Assembly: GCA_903844645.1 (NCBI GenBank)
Contig: CAIMUP010000119.1
Location: forward strand, 1-38,056
Reading direction: 5' to 3'
Length of the DNA stretch: 38,056 nucleotides
From: an uncultured Bacteroidota bacterium
GTDB lineage: Bacteria; Bacteroidota; Bacteroidia; AKYH767-A; JABDAW01
Position numbers and translations under genes: made by a program. Shown here one piece after another: positions 17,901 to 25,725 of the stretch. The stretch's first letter is position 1. Every line of letters begins with the position of its first letter. Below the pieces are notes generated by a model. It searched no databases. It was not told the DNA's origin and saw nothing but the letters and a program-made list of their open reading frames with translations.

Positions 17901-20140
17901 TTTTTATCTGTAATCAATTCATTAGAAAAATTCAGATGACCGAGAATGTCAAAAATATTGTCATTGATTTCAGATTCGGAAAGTTTGTTAAGCAGCAATC
18001 TCCCTATTCTTAAATGGACTTTCTTCCGGTCTGTTTCTGGAATCAGGGAATAGGCTGCTTGCTGAATCCTGTCATGATGAAAATTAAAGTAGGTAAATTC
18101 TTTGGTGATTTCTTTCATACCTATTTCTTCCCACAACTCATCTTTATAATGTTTAGACCACTTGCCTCGAGGATTAATGAAGCCTTCCTGCACGGTTTCC
18201 CATAGAATATTTGCGGCTTCGCTTTCCGATTTCTCTGCAATGATAGACAATGTTCCTATGTCAAAACTATTCCCGATAGAAGAAGCATGCTTTAAAATAT
18301 TCTGTGCTGGCTTCGATAGTTGTTGGATTTTATTCACCACCAAATCTACCACATTATCCGTAACATTCATCTTCCCGATACCATCGGCATTCCATTTCCA
18401 AGAGAGAGAAAGTAGGTCAAAATAGATTAATTTATGCTGGGCTAATGTCTGGACAAATTGTTTGATGAAAAAAGGATTACCATGAGTTTTATTCATGACC
18501 AAGTCGGTCAGCTCTTTAGTATTAGTGGCATTCTGACGTAAGGAATCTGCGATAAACTGATTCACTTGTTCACTGTCTAATTCTTTCAGGGTAATGGTAT
18601 TTACTTTATTCGGGGCTTCTTTAGCTAACCGTTCCAATTCCATCATTAAAGGATGTGAAGGACTTACTTCATTGTCGCGGTATGCACCGAGTACAAGAAC
18701 ATTGTTGATGGATGCATCGGTGAGCAACGTATGTATCAATTCAAATGAACCGGAATCTGCCCATTGCAAATCGTCCACGAAGATAACTAATGGGTGTTCC
18801 TTCGTCGCCAATATCCTTAGCAGCTTTTGAAAGAGATTAAAGAACCGGATTTTCGTTTCGCTCAACCCCAACTTCAATACCTGTGGTTGTTTCCCTATCA
18901 GCAATTCCAATTCTGGAATAATATCAATTAACACTTGTCCATTGCCTTCGAGGGCTTCCAGAATATCTTGTTGCCATTGTCCTATGTTCTCCTGATTTTC
19001 GGTTAATAACAACCTTACTAATGACCCAAATGCCTGGCTGAATGCACTGTATGGAACATCTCTATTATATTGGTCGAATTTGCCAGAGGTAAAGTACCCA
19101 TCTTGCTTGGCGATGGGCTTATGGATTTCATTGATCAGTCTGGTTTTGCCAATGCCGGAATACCCCGCTACCAGCACCATCTCGACACCACTATCTTTGA
19201 TTCTGTCGAACGAAGAAATCAGGTTCACGATCTCGTCGCCACGACCATAAAGCTTCTCGGAGATAGATAAAACTGGCGAATGATCTCTACTACTTATCTT
19301 CACGATGCCTATCTTGCCGGTCGTGTTCCATTGCAGCAGGCATTCCTCCAAATCGGCTTTGATTCCTTCCGCGCTTTGATACCTGTCCTCGGCATTTTTT
19401 GCCATTAACTTCATCACAATATCCGAAATGGCTTTTGGAATAAGGGGATTCAAAACATCAGGGGCGATGGGGGCTTTCGCGATGTGGGCATGTACCAATT
19501 CCATCAGATCGTCATAAACAAAAGGCAGTTTGCCCGTCAGCATTTGATAGAAGGTAACGCCCAAAGAATAGAAATCGGTACGATAATCTATGCTCCGATT
19601 CATCCTCCCTGTTTGTTCGGGAGAGATATGCGCCAAGGACCCGCGGATAGCTTCTGAATGGCTCAATTCGGACAGTTCTTTGGCGAGCGTGGTAGAGATT
19701 TCGAAGTTGCAAATCTTCAATTTCATGCTCTCCGAACCCATCAGGATATTAAAAGGATTAAAATTTTTATGAATGATTTTCTTTTCATGAATTGCTGACA
19801 GGATGGTCGCCATCCGGATTCCTAAATCCAGAAAAGAGGGTATCGAAACAGGCTTTTCTTCGATATGTTTGATCAAGGGGATACCATTAAAATACTCTTT
19901 CACGACCGCGAAGCCGCCTTGATATTTCACCATGTCATAACTTTCCAAGACGCCGTACATGTGGTTCGAGTTGGTGATTTCATAATCATTCTTGAGGCTC
20001 ACCAAATCATCCAAAGTGGGGAAATCGGCATCCGGAATCTGAATTAAAAACTTCTTATCCGTGCCTTCTTTCAGTGCCTCGAAATACATGGTATTGGAGG
20101 ATTGGAATTGCGACTTGAGTATCTGGTAGCCTTTGATCAT
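14945..20140 (-). CDS. Multidomain class III adenylate cyclase with degenerate kinase and AAA ATPase domains
   Basis: Domains of this 1731-residue protein are as follows. 1-270: a Ser/Thr kinase fold with ISPEQTGRMNR and DFYSLGVTFYQMLTGKLPF, but with Gln34 for the ATP-binding Lys, Asn126 for the catalytic Asp (HKNFNP) and Asn145 for the DFG Asp (CNFE). 295-600: an AAA/STAND-type ATPase with Walker A GYSGIGKT (326-333) and Walker B FVDDLQWAD (454-462). About 750-1290: helical, TPR-like. About 1330-1488: GAF. 1490-1525: coiled coil. 1540-1725: a cyclase with metal ligands Asp1557 and Asp1601, adenine-selecting Lys1597 and Asp1670, and Asn1677/Arg1681. The cyclase site is complete and ATP-specific, so the product should be cAMP. 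It is cytoplasmic and has its own promoter. Confidence 0.95.
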   Translation of the reverse strand: MIKGYQILKSQFQSSNTMYFEALKEGTDKKFLIQIPDADFPTLDDLVSLKNDYEITNSNHMYGVLESYDMVKYQGGFAVVKEYFNGIPLIKHIEEKPVSIPSFLDLGIRMATILSAIHEKKIIHKNFNPFNILMGSESMKLKICNFEISTTLAKELSELSHSEAIRGSLAHISPEQTGRMNRSIDYRTDFYSLGVTFYQMLTGKLPFVYDDLMELVHAHIAKAPIAPDVLNPLIPKAISDIVMKLMAKNAEDRYQSAEGIKADLEECLLQWNTTGKIGIVKISSRDHSPVLSISEKLYGRGDEIVNLISSFDRIKDSGVEMVLVAGYSGIGKTRLINEIHKPIAKQDGYFTSGKFDQYNRDVPYSAFSQAFGSLVRLLLTENQENIGQWQQDILEALEGNGQVLIDIIPELELLIGKQPQVLKLGLSETKIRFFNLFQKLLRILATKEHPLVIFVDDLQWADSGSFELIHTLLTDASINNVLVLGAYRDNEVSPSHPLMMELERLAKEAPNKVNTITLKELDSEQVNQFIADSLRQNATNTKELTDLVMNKTHGNPFFIKQFVQTLAQHKLIYFDLLSLSWKWNADGIGKMNVTDNVVDLVVNKIQQLSKPAQNILKHASSIGNSFDIGTLSIIAEKSESEAANILWETVQEGFINPRGKWSKHYKDELWEEIGMKEITKEFTYFNFHHDRIQQAAYSLIPETDRKKVHLRIGRLLLNKLSESEINDNIFDILGHLNFSNELITDKKEQEKIAKLNFRAAEKAKNSNAYQAALNCYQSGMDLLEHDKSSDLYKDFLIARSECEYLCGNYEESEKMFDIALENADTNLKKAEVYARKMQLYENTQRHQLAIDSAKEGLALLGLDLPIDTTPEQVYGELGEVTTLLKGKSIGSLLKNKNMKSPELMLTMKILMNLWGPCYLLQKQNLLVFFILRMVNLSVRNGNSIESAVAFAFYGYVLSAQLKDFKNGYEYSRLGIKINEKFDDKTLRSKVLVIAEGCVSHWKDNYFKALPGLRIAHDVGVESNDLIYAGYAVTFINRSQIFGGENLESAYNKAKGYVHFARQIQSPVSLHQLLSITRMAVALTGKKYEEDVYGEFSDPDVHFKFLIDFAAIGVQLTLATYYIFDSAIYYYFNDYEKAYESAEKAVPLMPSVIGLPEFGEHNFYHSLSIIALLNKKKNHKPEAEKELLTKLLENQKMMNLWAKSAPGNFKAKYLLIESELALYKKKYARAAELYGETINEGRSSNLPHVSAIIFERCAEFYFNKGFNDIANLLIRDAWMDYGQWGAIAKVKQLEANYPQLAQLWESHDKAMRRTSSMGMVSSTTSSMIDLQSIFKASTSISGEVVFERLLDKLLKIVIENAGAQNGYIVMVRDEKLFVEAVNKMDDGSQFKFQNNLLENVVGIPHTVVQLVYHTKENLILNNPSVDQRFAKDAYIQENKPKSILCMPILMQGKVIAIIYLENNLASDVFTPSRLEVLNLLSGQMAISINNALLYANLENKVAERTMEIEKQKELLEIEKNKSDLLLLNILPFEIAEELKRDGRSTPKKYENVSVMFTDFKGFTQISERLDPETLVSKIDQFFGEFDRILEKHGIEKIKTIGDAYMCVSGLPIVTQSHAKDMINAALEIQDYMNLHKAEAEARNEHYFEIRIGINSGPVVAGVVGTKKFAFDIWGDTVNTAARMESNAEVGQINISGSTYELVKNDFECASRGKIEAKHKGEIEMFFVGERKN

Positions 20141-20177
20141 CGTTGTTTTTTATTACGTTTTTTCTTATTTGAGTTTG

Positions 20178-20185
20178 CAAACATA
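20178..20185 (-). promoter_or_regulatory. Cyclase gene -7 element
   Basis: On the minus strand TATGTTTG matches TAnnTTTG, 37 nt before the ATG at 20140. A TTTG occurs upstream, but only 15 bp away rather than 19-21. Confidence 0.55.
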
Positions 20186-20242
20186 CTAAAAAATTCATTA
20201 CAAAACGATTTCCCTGAGCATTTTTCTCCTTTTATCAACTAA

Positions 20243-20271
20243 AAAAAGCGGCACTTTTTGTACCGCTTTTT
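20243..20271 (-). terminator. Terminator of the interrupted gene at 20287
   Basis: AAAAAGCGG and CCGCTTTTT form a 9-bp stem around an 11-nt loop, with T-runs on both strands. Reading on the minus strand, it follows the stop at 20287 by 15 nt and insulates the cyclase promoter. Confidence 0.85.
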
Positions 20272-20286
20272 GTGAAACTGTGAGGA

Positions 20287-21210
20287 TTAAATCAATCGCT
20301 TTCCTTTTTGTGATTTGCTGTGCAATTCATACTTGGTTATTCCTGTTGGGAAAAGGCTTTGAACTATAATTTCGGGTCCAAAGAAGTTCAAATATTCTTC
20401 ACCGGGAGTGAGAGTAACCCATTCGGTAACATCAGTAATTTTCTTGCCTCCTCCTATTCTTATATTTCCTAACGTGGAAGTATTTATTATTGCGCTGTTT
20501 TTTATTACCTTTGTCCATCCGAAGGTTGCTAAGGAGGGTAATACGCCAAATTTCCGGGTGTAATGAATACCTGTTTTATAAACTTCGATTGTGGTGAACC
20601 AACCGTTATAAAAATTATTATTTGAGATGAGGTTTATCATCAATTTACTGATGTCAACGATAACACTTGTTAAATTTTTGATATTGCCAGGCATGGTTTG
20701 GGTGGCGGCTTTTCTTTGTGCTATGGCAGCTTTTGGGTCGGCTTTGATGGGGTTAAATCCTAAAACATTTGTAGAAACTAAAGTGATGTCGGCAGCTACC
20801 AATCATGATGTGGCGAGGGCTGTAGGAATGGGACTTGGAATATTGGTAACAATGGATGAACAAAAATTTATTAAGTCATCTGGGGTCATGGCACTTAACT
20901 GGGATGGGGTTCGGAATATTAACGCTTTTAATGCTATATGCGTTTTTGCATAAACAGACCCATCAAATTTATTGATGACTACCAGCGCAGATAATTCCAA
21001 ATCTTCTCTTTTAACTTCTTTGTTTGTTGTTCTGCCTTTGTTGTTTTGGTTTTGAATGGTGGCATTGGAATTAATGGTAATAATTTTCGCATCGCCTTGG
21101 GTTTTATATGTCCCTATATCGGCGATTGAAGCCCATATTAGAGGGTTATCCGCGAGGTATTTCATTGCTAATTCTCCGGCTGTCAGTTTATCTTTTTGAA
21201 TCTTTGTCAT
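20287..21210 (-). pseudogene. Hypothetical gene interrupted by one in-frame TGA
   Basis: Two ORFs, 135 residues (20803-21210) and 171 residues (20287-20802), are contiguous in the same frame, separated only by TGA at 20803-20805. Together they make one 307-codon frame: MTKIQKDKL..TALATS, stop, LVAADITLV..KGKRLI. The helical pattern runs on across the stop. The upstream promoter is a perfect consensus and a good terminator follows, so the gene was functional or still is. It may be a recent nonsense mutation, a sequencing error, or a read-through or restart at the TTG right after the stop. TGA is a normal stop elsewhere here, so code reassignment is excluded. I do not recognise the protein; it has no signal peptide. 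Confidence 0.75.
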
Positions 21211-21268
21211 GTTCGTATTTTTTAATTTTTACTTTCTGTTTTTTCTTGTTCTTATCTTAACAACAAAA

Positions 21269-21300
21269 CAAAATTAGGGATTAAATATTTACTGACCAAA
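21269..21300 (-). promoter_or_regulatory. Consensus promoter of the interrupted gene
   Basis: On the minus strand TTTG (21297-21300), 20 bp, then TAATTTTG (21269-21276) is a perfect match to the Bacteroidota consensus. The leader would be about 50 nt. Confidence 0.75.
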
Positions 21301-21397
21301 TTTTTTTCTGATCTATTGTTTGAGTGGTAAAAATCGTTCCTTGAATGGTAAAAAGGAGGGTGATGGCTTGTTTTAATTTTTGATAAAAGGAGATTTT

Positions 21398-21883
21398 TTA
21401 GTAATTAATCCTCTTTTTTCTTTCTGATTTTCTCCAACGGATGAGTAGTTTTTCTATTGTCGTGGTTACTTTTTTTATGAGTATTTCTTTGTCGGCGAGA
21501 TCTAAATATCTGCTGCGTTGTTTTTTAGATACTTCGGAAATCCAATCGAGGGGGAGGAAAATTGAAACTACTTCATGGTAACGCCCTGTGTGGCTTTTGA
21601 TAAGTGTTTTGTTTATTAGTTCTCCACGGGAATAACAATCGAAGAAGTTGATAGGAAACCAGAGGGCTACTTTACTGAAGCCTCGGCAGTAGGTATATTT
21701 CCTTCCATCTTTCAGGTAGAGGGTGGTATAGTCTCCACTTGCCAAACCATAGACCACATCGGAGATATTGAATAAAATATCTTCTTTGCCTACTGTTTTA
21801 TACACAATTTTTTTATGTAAGTATTCTTCTTTTGTTATTGCTGCTCCGAAGATGGTGAGTATGCGGAAGGGTAGGGTTCTCAT
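21398..21883 (-). CDS. Probable LytTR-like DNA-binding protein
   Basis: This 161-residue basic protein has no signal peptide. Its middle resembles a LytTR DNA-binding domain: DILFNISDVVYGLASGDYTTLYLKDGRKY corresponds to the family pattern of a first strand, a gly/Tyr turn and a Tyr-x-x-Leu strand. NFFDCYSRGELINKTLIKSH corresponds to the F-R-x-H-R-S-x-x-V-N segment, and VSKKQRSRYLDL to the final V-S-R-x-x-x-x-x-L. The match is divergent, and there is no receiver or membrane domain. The C-terminus is strongly basic (IRWRKSERKKR). It would act as a transcription regulator if the assignment holds. It follows the second S74 gene, separated by a GC-rich hairpin. I have only moderate confidence in the family. 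Confidence 0.6.
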   Translation of the reverse strand: MRTLPFRILTIFGAAITKEEYLHKKIVYKTVGKEDILFNISDVVYGLASGDYTTLYLKDGRKYTYCRGFSKVALWFPINFFDCYSRGELINKTLIKSHTGRYHEVVSIFLPLDWISEVSKKQRSRYLDLADKEILIKKVTTTIEKLLIRWRKSERKKRINY

Positions 21884-21924
21884 AGGATTCTTTACTCTTT
21901 TATTATCTTACCTCACAACACCTT

Positions 21925-21967
21925 CCCCTCTCCCTGCCGATAAGTCTCGAGCAATAAAGGAGAGGGG
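21925..21967. repeat. GC-rich hairpin between the S74 gene and the LytTR-like gene
   Basis: CCCCTCTCC (21925-21933) and GGAGAGGGG (21959-21967) are perfect complements around a 25-nt loop, flanked by CCCTGCC and GGCAGGGGGTGGGG. Similar CCCCTCTCC..GGAGAGGGG elements are widespread intergenic repeats in bacteria. It lies 18 nt after a stop codon but lacks a T-tract, so it is more likely a dispersed repeat than a terminator. Confidence 0.6.
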
Positions 21968-21985
21968 CAGGGGGTGGGGCTAAAA

Positions 21986-23557
21986 CTATTTCTGGAAAAT
22001 CATCTTCTTGGTGTCAATCACCTTATTATTAATAATCAAGCTATATGAATATACCCCGCTCGAAAGATTAGTAGCTGTAACATCCAATTCACCCATTCCT
22101 GTTTCTACGATTGAAAAAACTTTTATTCGCGATCCAAACTCATCATAGAAGGCAATAATTGGATTGTTCGTATTATCCGGCACAAAGTACCTGATCTTAG
22201 TACCACCACTATTAAAAGGATTCGGTATATTTTGAAAAATCATAGGAGTGCTCCCTTCACTACTCAATTCAATCGAATGAATATTCCCAGTCCCTACTCT
22301 CTTTTCAGAAGAACCACCATCCCCATTATCCCCATCCCCACCATCACCATGTTTAATGGAATTAGGAGGAGGATTACGCTGATCACAACAATTCTGTAAG
22401 GCAATTAATTGGCTTTGCAATGCCTGAATAGTAGAATCCATTTGATGATTCGATTGAATCAACAAAGGTATAAACTCTATATAATCAACACCCTTCAGGT
22501 GCATCGGTGGGTGGATGGAATCCCCTGGCTGAACCAAATTCTTTACAGCAGTAGGAAGTACATTTTGTAAGTCCTGCGCCAATACTCCATATTCCGTGCC
22601 GCCTTTCATATACATATAACCATATTGTGCAGTATCGAAATTATATACTTTAGGATGCACTTGGTTAAGGATAGCTTGTGCATTCGTGATAGGGTGAATG
22701 TTTTGCTTAACCATAGAATCAAAAATAGAAATCAAAGCACCCGTATAAGCCAAATCCCCATCAAAATATCCTGCATAAGAAAGTACCCCAGCACCCGTGG
22801 CAGCATTGCCATACACACCGTAGTTGGTAGCAGTACCATTCGCATAACCTTGTACCCCTATGCTCGAGGTAGTGCCGTTACTCTCCCCATAAACACCCGT
22901 AGTAGTCCCGGCATCCAGAGCATAACCCTGTACACCATAGTTAGTACCCAATGCACAACTGGCGGTAGCCCTTGCACCTACATTATTAATCTTGGAATTC
23001 GTTGCAGAAAAATCTCCGCCAAAATTACTCGAATTATCATCAGCATGAACCACATCCGTAATACCCGCCACACCCACCATATCATCACCATGATTAGAAT
23101 AGTTCCCCGTCTGATAAAACCTCCCCGCATACTGATTCACATAATTAAAATCCCCAGTACCAAAGGTAGAATCCTTCACATCGAGTTTGGCTTTCAAGCC
23201 AACTGTTTCCTGATACCCAATCCCAACATCCACAGGGTTATTAGAATTATCCATCCTACTCTGACCACGAAAATAAACACTCCATTGCTCATGGTCGCTC
23301 GGTGCACCACTATACATCGGCACAATAGTATTATGCAGCAAAGGCATACCACCCCACTCTATTTTTCCGGTACTATCTTTAGTGATGGCGTTTTGTCCTT
23401 TAATAGAATTGATTAAAGAATCATGGTTTTGATAACCGGAAACAAGGAGGGGGATAACACTTGTATAATTTATACCACATGCCCATGTTGAATCATGTAA
23501 TATTGTAGTCCCGGAGGGACAATCTTTTGGTAGTAATAATAGGATAAGTAGATTCAC
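21986..23557 (-). CDS. S74-domain T9SS surface protein with degenerate cleavage site and abnormal N-terminus
   Basis: The 523-residue frame can begin only at a GTG (23557), because an in-frame TGA lies 8 codons upstream with no ATG between. The start MNLLILLLLPKDCPSG is hydrophobic but lacks a normal basic signal peptide, and no promoter lies upstream, only the hairpin after the PAP2 gene. The gene is probably 5'-truncated or has lost its start. Residues 200-268 carry short GVQGYA/GVYGE repeats. An S74-like domain (about 272-390) reads FDSMVKQNI where the fibre protein has SDARLKKDV, so the autocleavage Ser is Phe279. An Asp/Gly-rich linker (403-416) and a T9SS sorting domain (about 440-523, IPNPFNSGGTKIRYF through NKVIDTKKM) follow. 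The tail closely resembles that of the fibre protein. Confidence 0.8.
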   Translation of the reverse strand: MNLLILLLLPKDCPSGTTILHDSTWACGINYTSVIPLLVSGYQNHDSLINSIKGQNAITKDSTGKIEWGGMPLLHNTIVPMYSGAPSDHEQWSVYFRGQSRMDNSNNPVDVGIGYQETVGLKAKLDVKDSTFGTGDFNYVNQYAGRFYQTGNYSNHGDDMVGVAGITDVVHADDNSSNFGGDFSATNSKINNVGARATASCALGTNYGVQGYALDAGTTTGVYGESNGTTSSIGVQGYANGTATNYGVYGNAATGAGVLSYAGYFDGDLAYTGALISIFDSMVKQNIHPITNAQAILNQVHPKVYNFDTAQYGYMYMKGGTEYGVLAQDLQNVLPTAVKNLVQPGDSIHPPMHLKGVDYIEFIPLLIQSNHQMDSTIQALQSQLIALQNCCDQRNPPPNSIKHGDGGDGDNGDGGSSEKRVGTGNIHSIELSSEGSTPMIFQNIPNPFNSGGTKIRYFVPDNTNNPIIAFYDEFGSRIKVFSIVETGMGELDVTATNLSSGVYSYSLIINNKVIDTKKMIFQK

Positions 23558-23558
23558 A

Positions 23559-23588
23559 AAAGCCCTGAATACCGATATTCAGAGCTTT
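23559..23588 (-). terminator. Hairpin after the PAP2-like gene
   Basis: AAAGCCCTGAATA (23559-23571) and TATTCAGAGCTTT (23576-23588) pair with one mismatch over the loop CCGA. It lies 18 nt beyond the PAP2-like stop and ends 1 nt before the GTG of the S74 gene. Only CTTTT follows, so termination may be weak. Confidence 0.6.
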
Positions 23589-23606
23589 AGTCATGGCTTC
23601 AGTGCT

Positions 23607-24260
23607 TTACTGATGCGCCGTGTCCACTATCTTGTACGCTATCCACGTAAAAAATGGCGCAACCAACACATCGAAGGAATAATGAACATGTTGTATCACC
23701 ACAAACGCCCCGACCGAGATGGTGAGCAAGAGGAAAATAATCTTCAACCAGATATGCCGGACATTGAGGAACATGATAAACACCATCACGGTATGACCGG
23801 AAAAGAAGAGGTCTTTCGTAATCAGGTTTCCTGAATAAACGAACCTCCCGAGGATAGGGTCTGCCAACGGAATCAGCCCTATCGGAGGCTCTAAGGGAAT
23901 GAAATAAAGGGTGCACATCCTGGTGGAAGTAATGAGGAAGACGGTTTCAAAAAGTAAGACCATTTGCTTAGGACGGAACGCGACATAAGTCAGCCCAACG
24001 ATCACTGCGAAGTACTCAAAACCGAACGTCCACCACGAAAGGTCGCGAGGCTGAATCAGGTTCAAGATAGGGTCGTTGATTAAGCTGCCTTCGCGGGTCT
24101 GGATAAAAGGAAAGTACCAATTCACAAACTGAACCAAGGCGATGTTCAGCAGGAACGACACGATTAATTCGACACGGAAGGAGAGGCTGCTCCATGCTTT
24201 GCGCCAGTTGCCCCGAATGTCGGGGAGGGTATAATCGTCCTTGCAAAAAAGTTTCGTCAT
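23607..24260 (-). CDS. PAP2_C / sphingomyelin-synthase-like membrane lipid phosphatase or phosphotransferase
   Basis: This 217-residue protein has about five or six membrane helices. The catalytic motifs of the sphingomyelin synthase branch of the PAP2 superfamily are present: LFFSGHT with His156, and HVHYSFDVLVAPF with His193 and Asp197, matching the known S-G-H-T and H-Y-T-x-D-V-x-x-A motifs. It should act on a phosphorylated lipid or transfer a lipid headgroup in the membrane. Bacteroidota commonly contain sphingolipids, so ceramide-based substrates are plausible but unproven. It starts 25 nt after the kmo stop codon on the same strand and is probably cotranscribed, though no metabolic link to kmo is obvious. 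A weak hairpin follows. Confidence 0.85.
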   Translation of the reverse strand: MTKLFCKDDYTLPDIRGNWRKAWSSLSFRVELIVSFLLNIALVQFVNWYFPFIQTREGSLINDPILNLIQPRDLSWWTFGFEYFAVIVGLTYVAFRPKQMVLLFETVFLITSTRMCTLYFIPLEPPIGLIPLADPILGRFVYSGNLITKDLFFSGHTVMVFIMFLNVRHIWLKIIFLLLTISVGAFVVIQHVHYSFDVLVAPFFTWIAYKIVDTAHQ

Positions 24261-24285
24261 AAGGATGGGTAACGTGGTAAGTAGT

Positions 24286-25623
24286 TTAATTAATATAATT
24301 GTGGAGCCAGTCCTTGTTATCGGAATTCCATTTTTCCTCCAAGTCGGGAAGATCCATGATGTTTCTCATGATGATTTCCTGACGCTTGCCCTCCTGCATC
24401 GCCTGTGAATAGGGCATTTGAGAGAAGGTAACCATAGAATAAAGCGGAATCCATTTATCAGGGAACTGTTGGTTTAGGTACGCCTCTATCTTTTTCCGAA
24501 GAAGGAACTTATCGTCCGCCACGAGGTCTCGCATTTCAATGAAGTTCCCTACTGCGAGGTCAGCAATAGCATCAGAGTTGGGCTTTCTGGCATGTTGGAA
24601 TTCATTCAAGCAAGTCGTCCAATCATCACCGTGCAAATCCATCAATTCATTCAGCACCGAACAGTCCTCGAAGCCGCAATTCATCCCCTGCCCAAAGAAA
24701 GGAACGATAGCGTGGGCAGCATCGCCAATCAGCATCATCGTATCTTTATAACCCCACGGAAAACACTTCACGGTAACTAAGGAACTGGTAGGATTCGTGA
24801 AGTAATCGTTCACCAAAGTAGGCATTAATTCCACCACATCAGGGAAGATGCGATGGAAGAACTCCAACAACTCCGATTCATTAGTAATAGAGGCAAACGA
24901 ATTCTCCCCCTCAAACGGAAAGAAGAGGGTACAGGTAAAGGTCCCGTCTAAGTTAGGCAACGCAATGAGCATATAGCTGCCGCGGGGCCAGATATGGAGG
25001 GCATTTTTCTCCAATCTCCAAGAGCCATCGGCAGTAGCGGGGATCATCAATTCCTTGTAGCCATGGTCAAGGTAGTGTTGGGAATAATTAAAGCGATCCG
25101 TCATCTGCATCGGCATTCTTGCGGCAGAGAAAGCACCGTCAGCCCCGAAGATAAGGTCGCTTTTGATGGAAGATTTCTTCATCGTGCCTTGATGCTCAAA
25201 GTGAATTACGTTCTCTGCCAAGTCAATGTTCGTACATCGTTCCTCAAAAAAGAAATTCACATTGTCCCAGTGTTCGGCAAGGTCCATTAATTTACAATTT
25301 AAGCCACCGCGGGATACGGAATAGATACTTTGTCCTTCTTTTCCGTAGGGTTGATAATTAATTTGTCCGTTAAGATTATGAATCATGCGTCCATTCATCG
25401 GGATTGCCACCTTCCGAATCTCTTCATCAATCCCAATTCCTTCCAGCCCGCGCCATCCCCTGTCAGAAAGGGCAAGGTTGATAGACTTCCCTGCCGAAAT
25501 CCTGTTCGTTCGCAAGTCAGGGCGGCGTTCATAGACAGATATTTTATGCCCACGCTTGGCAAGGTAAATAGAAAGCAGTGATCCTACCAGCCCTGCTCCA
25601 ATGATTGAAATATTCTTCTTCAT
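24286..25623 (-). CDS. kmo: Kynurenine 3-monooxygenase
   Basis: KMO is an FAD- and NADPH-dependent hydroxylase that converts kynurenine to 3-hydroxykynurenine on the tryptophan-to-quinolinate route of NAD synthesis. The 445-residue product has the FAD-binding Rossmann motif GAGLVGSLLSIYLAKRG (9-25) and Glu at the end of the second strand (YERRPD). KMO hallmarks are GKSINLALSDRG, the group-A flavoprotein motif IFGADGAFSAAR, and LIGDAAHAIVPFFGQGMNCGFED. The length is normal for bacterial KMO. I chose the ATG at 25623, which starts MKKNISIIGAG. The longer ORF runs through the promoter. No other kynurenine-pathway gene lies in the window. Confidence 0.95.
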   Translation of the reverse strand: MKKNISIIGAGLVGSLLSIYLAKRGHKISVYERRPDLRTNRISAGKSINLALSDRGWRGLEGIGIDEEIRKVAIPMNGRMIHNLNGQINYQPYGKEGQSIYSVSRGGLNCKLMDLAEHWDNVNFFFEERCTNIDLAENVIHFEHQGTMKKSSIKSDLIFGADGAFSAARMPMQMTDRFNYSQHYLDHGYKELMIPATADGSWRLEKNALHIWPRGSYMLIALPNLDGTFTCTLFFPFEGENSFASITNESELLEFFHRIFPDVVELMPTLVNDYFTNPTSSLVTVKCFPWGYKDTMMLIGDAAHAIVPFFGQGMNCGFEDCSVLNELMDLHGDDWTTCLNEFQHARKPNSDAIADLAVGNFIEMRDLVADDKFLLRKKIEAYLNQQFPDKWIPLYSMVTFSQMPYSQAMQEGKRQEIIMRNIMDLPDLEEKWNSDNKDWLHNYIN

Positions 25624-25646
25624 AATTTGATTAAAAATTGAGGTTG

Positions 25647-25654
25647 CGAATTTA
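25647..25654 (-). promoter_or_regulatory. kmo -7 element
   Basis: On the minus strand TAAATTCG, a TTCG variant of TAnnTTTG, lies 23 nt before the ATG at 25623. It faces the divergent acyltransferase promoter about 45 bp away. Confidence 0.45.
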
Positions 25655-25697
25655 GGATTATTCAAAGACATCGCCCATATCCTGATAAACAATTTGT

Positions 25698-25705
25698 AGA
25701 TTCGC
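25698..25705 (+). promoter_or_regulatory. Acyltransferase gene -7 element
   Basis: TAGATTCG, the same TTCG-type variant, lies 20 nt before the ATG at 25726. Confidence 0.45.
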
Positions 25706-25725
25706 CCACCAAGAATAATAATACA

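Noticed and set aside
20803-20805. TGA as selenocysteine or a reassigned sense codon
   Set aside because: I found no selenocysteine insertion-type hairpin just downstream. TGA is the genuine stop of other genes here, such as the rhomboid gene, where it overlaps the next start.
21918-21980. Intrinsic terminator between the S74 gene and the LytTR-like gene
   Set aside because: The stem is GC-rich but there is no T-run on the minus strand and the loop is 25 nt, so I listed it as a repeat hairpin instead.
22625-23416. 263-codon plus-strand ORF opposite the second S74 gene
   Set aside because: Its composition is Ile/Thr/Arg-rich without a recognisable domain. The opposite strand encodes S74-like and T9SS domains in order.
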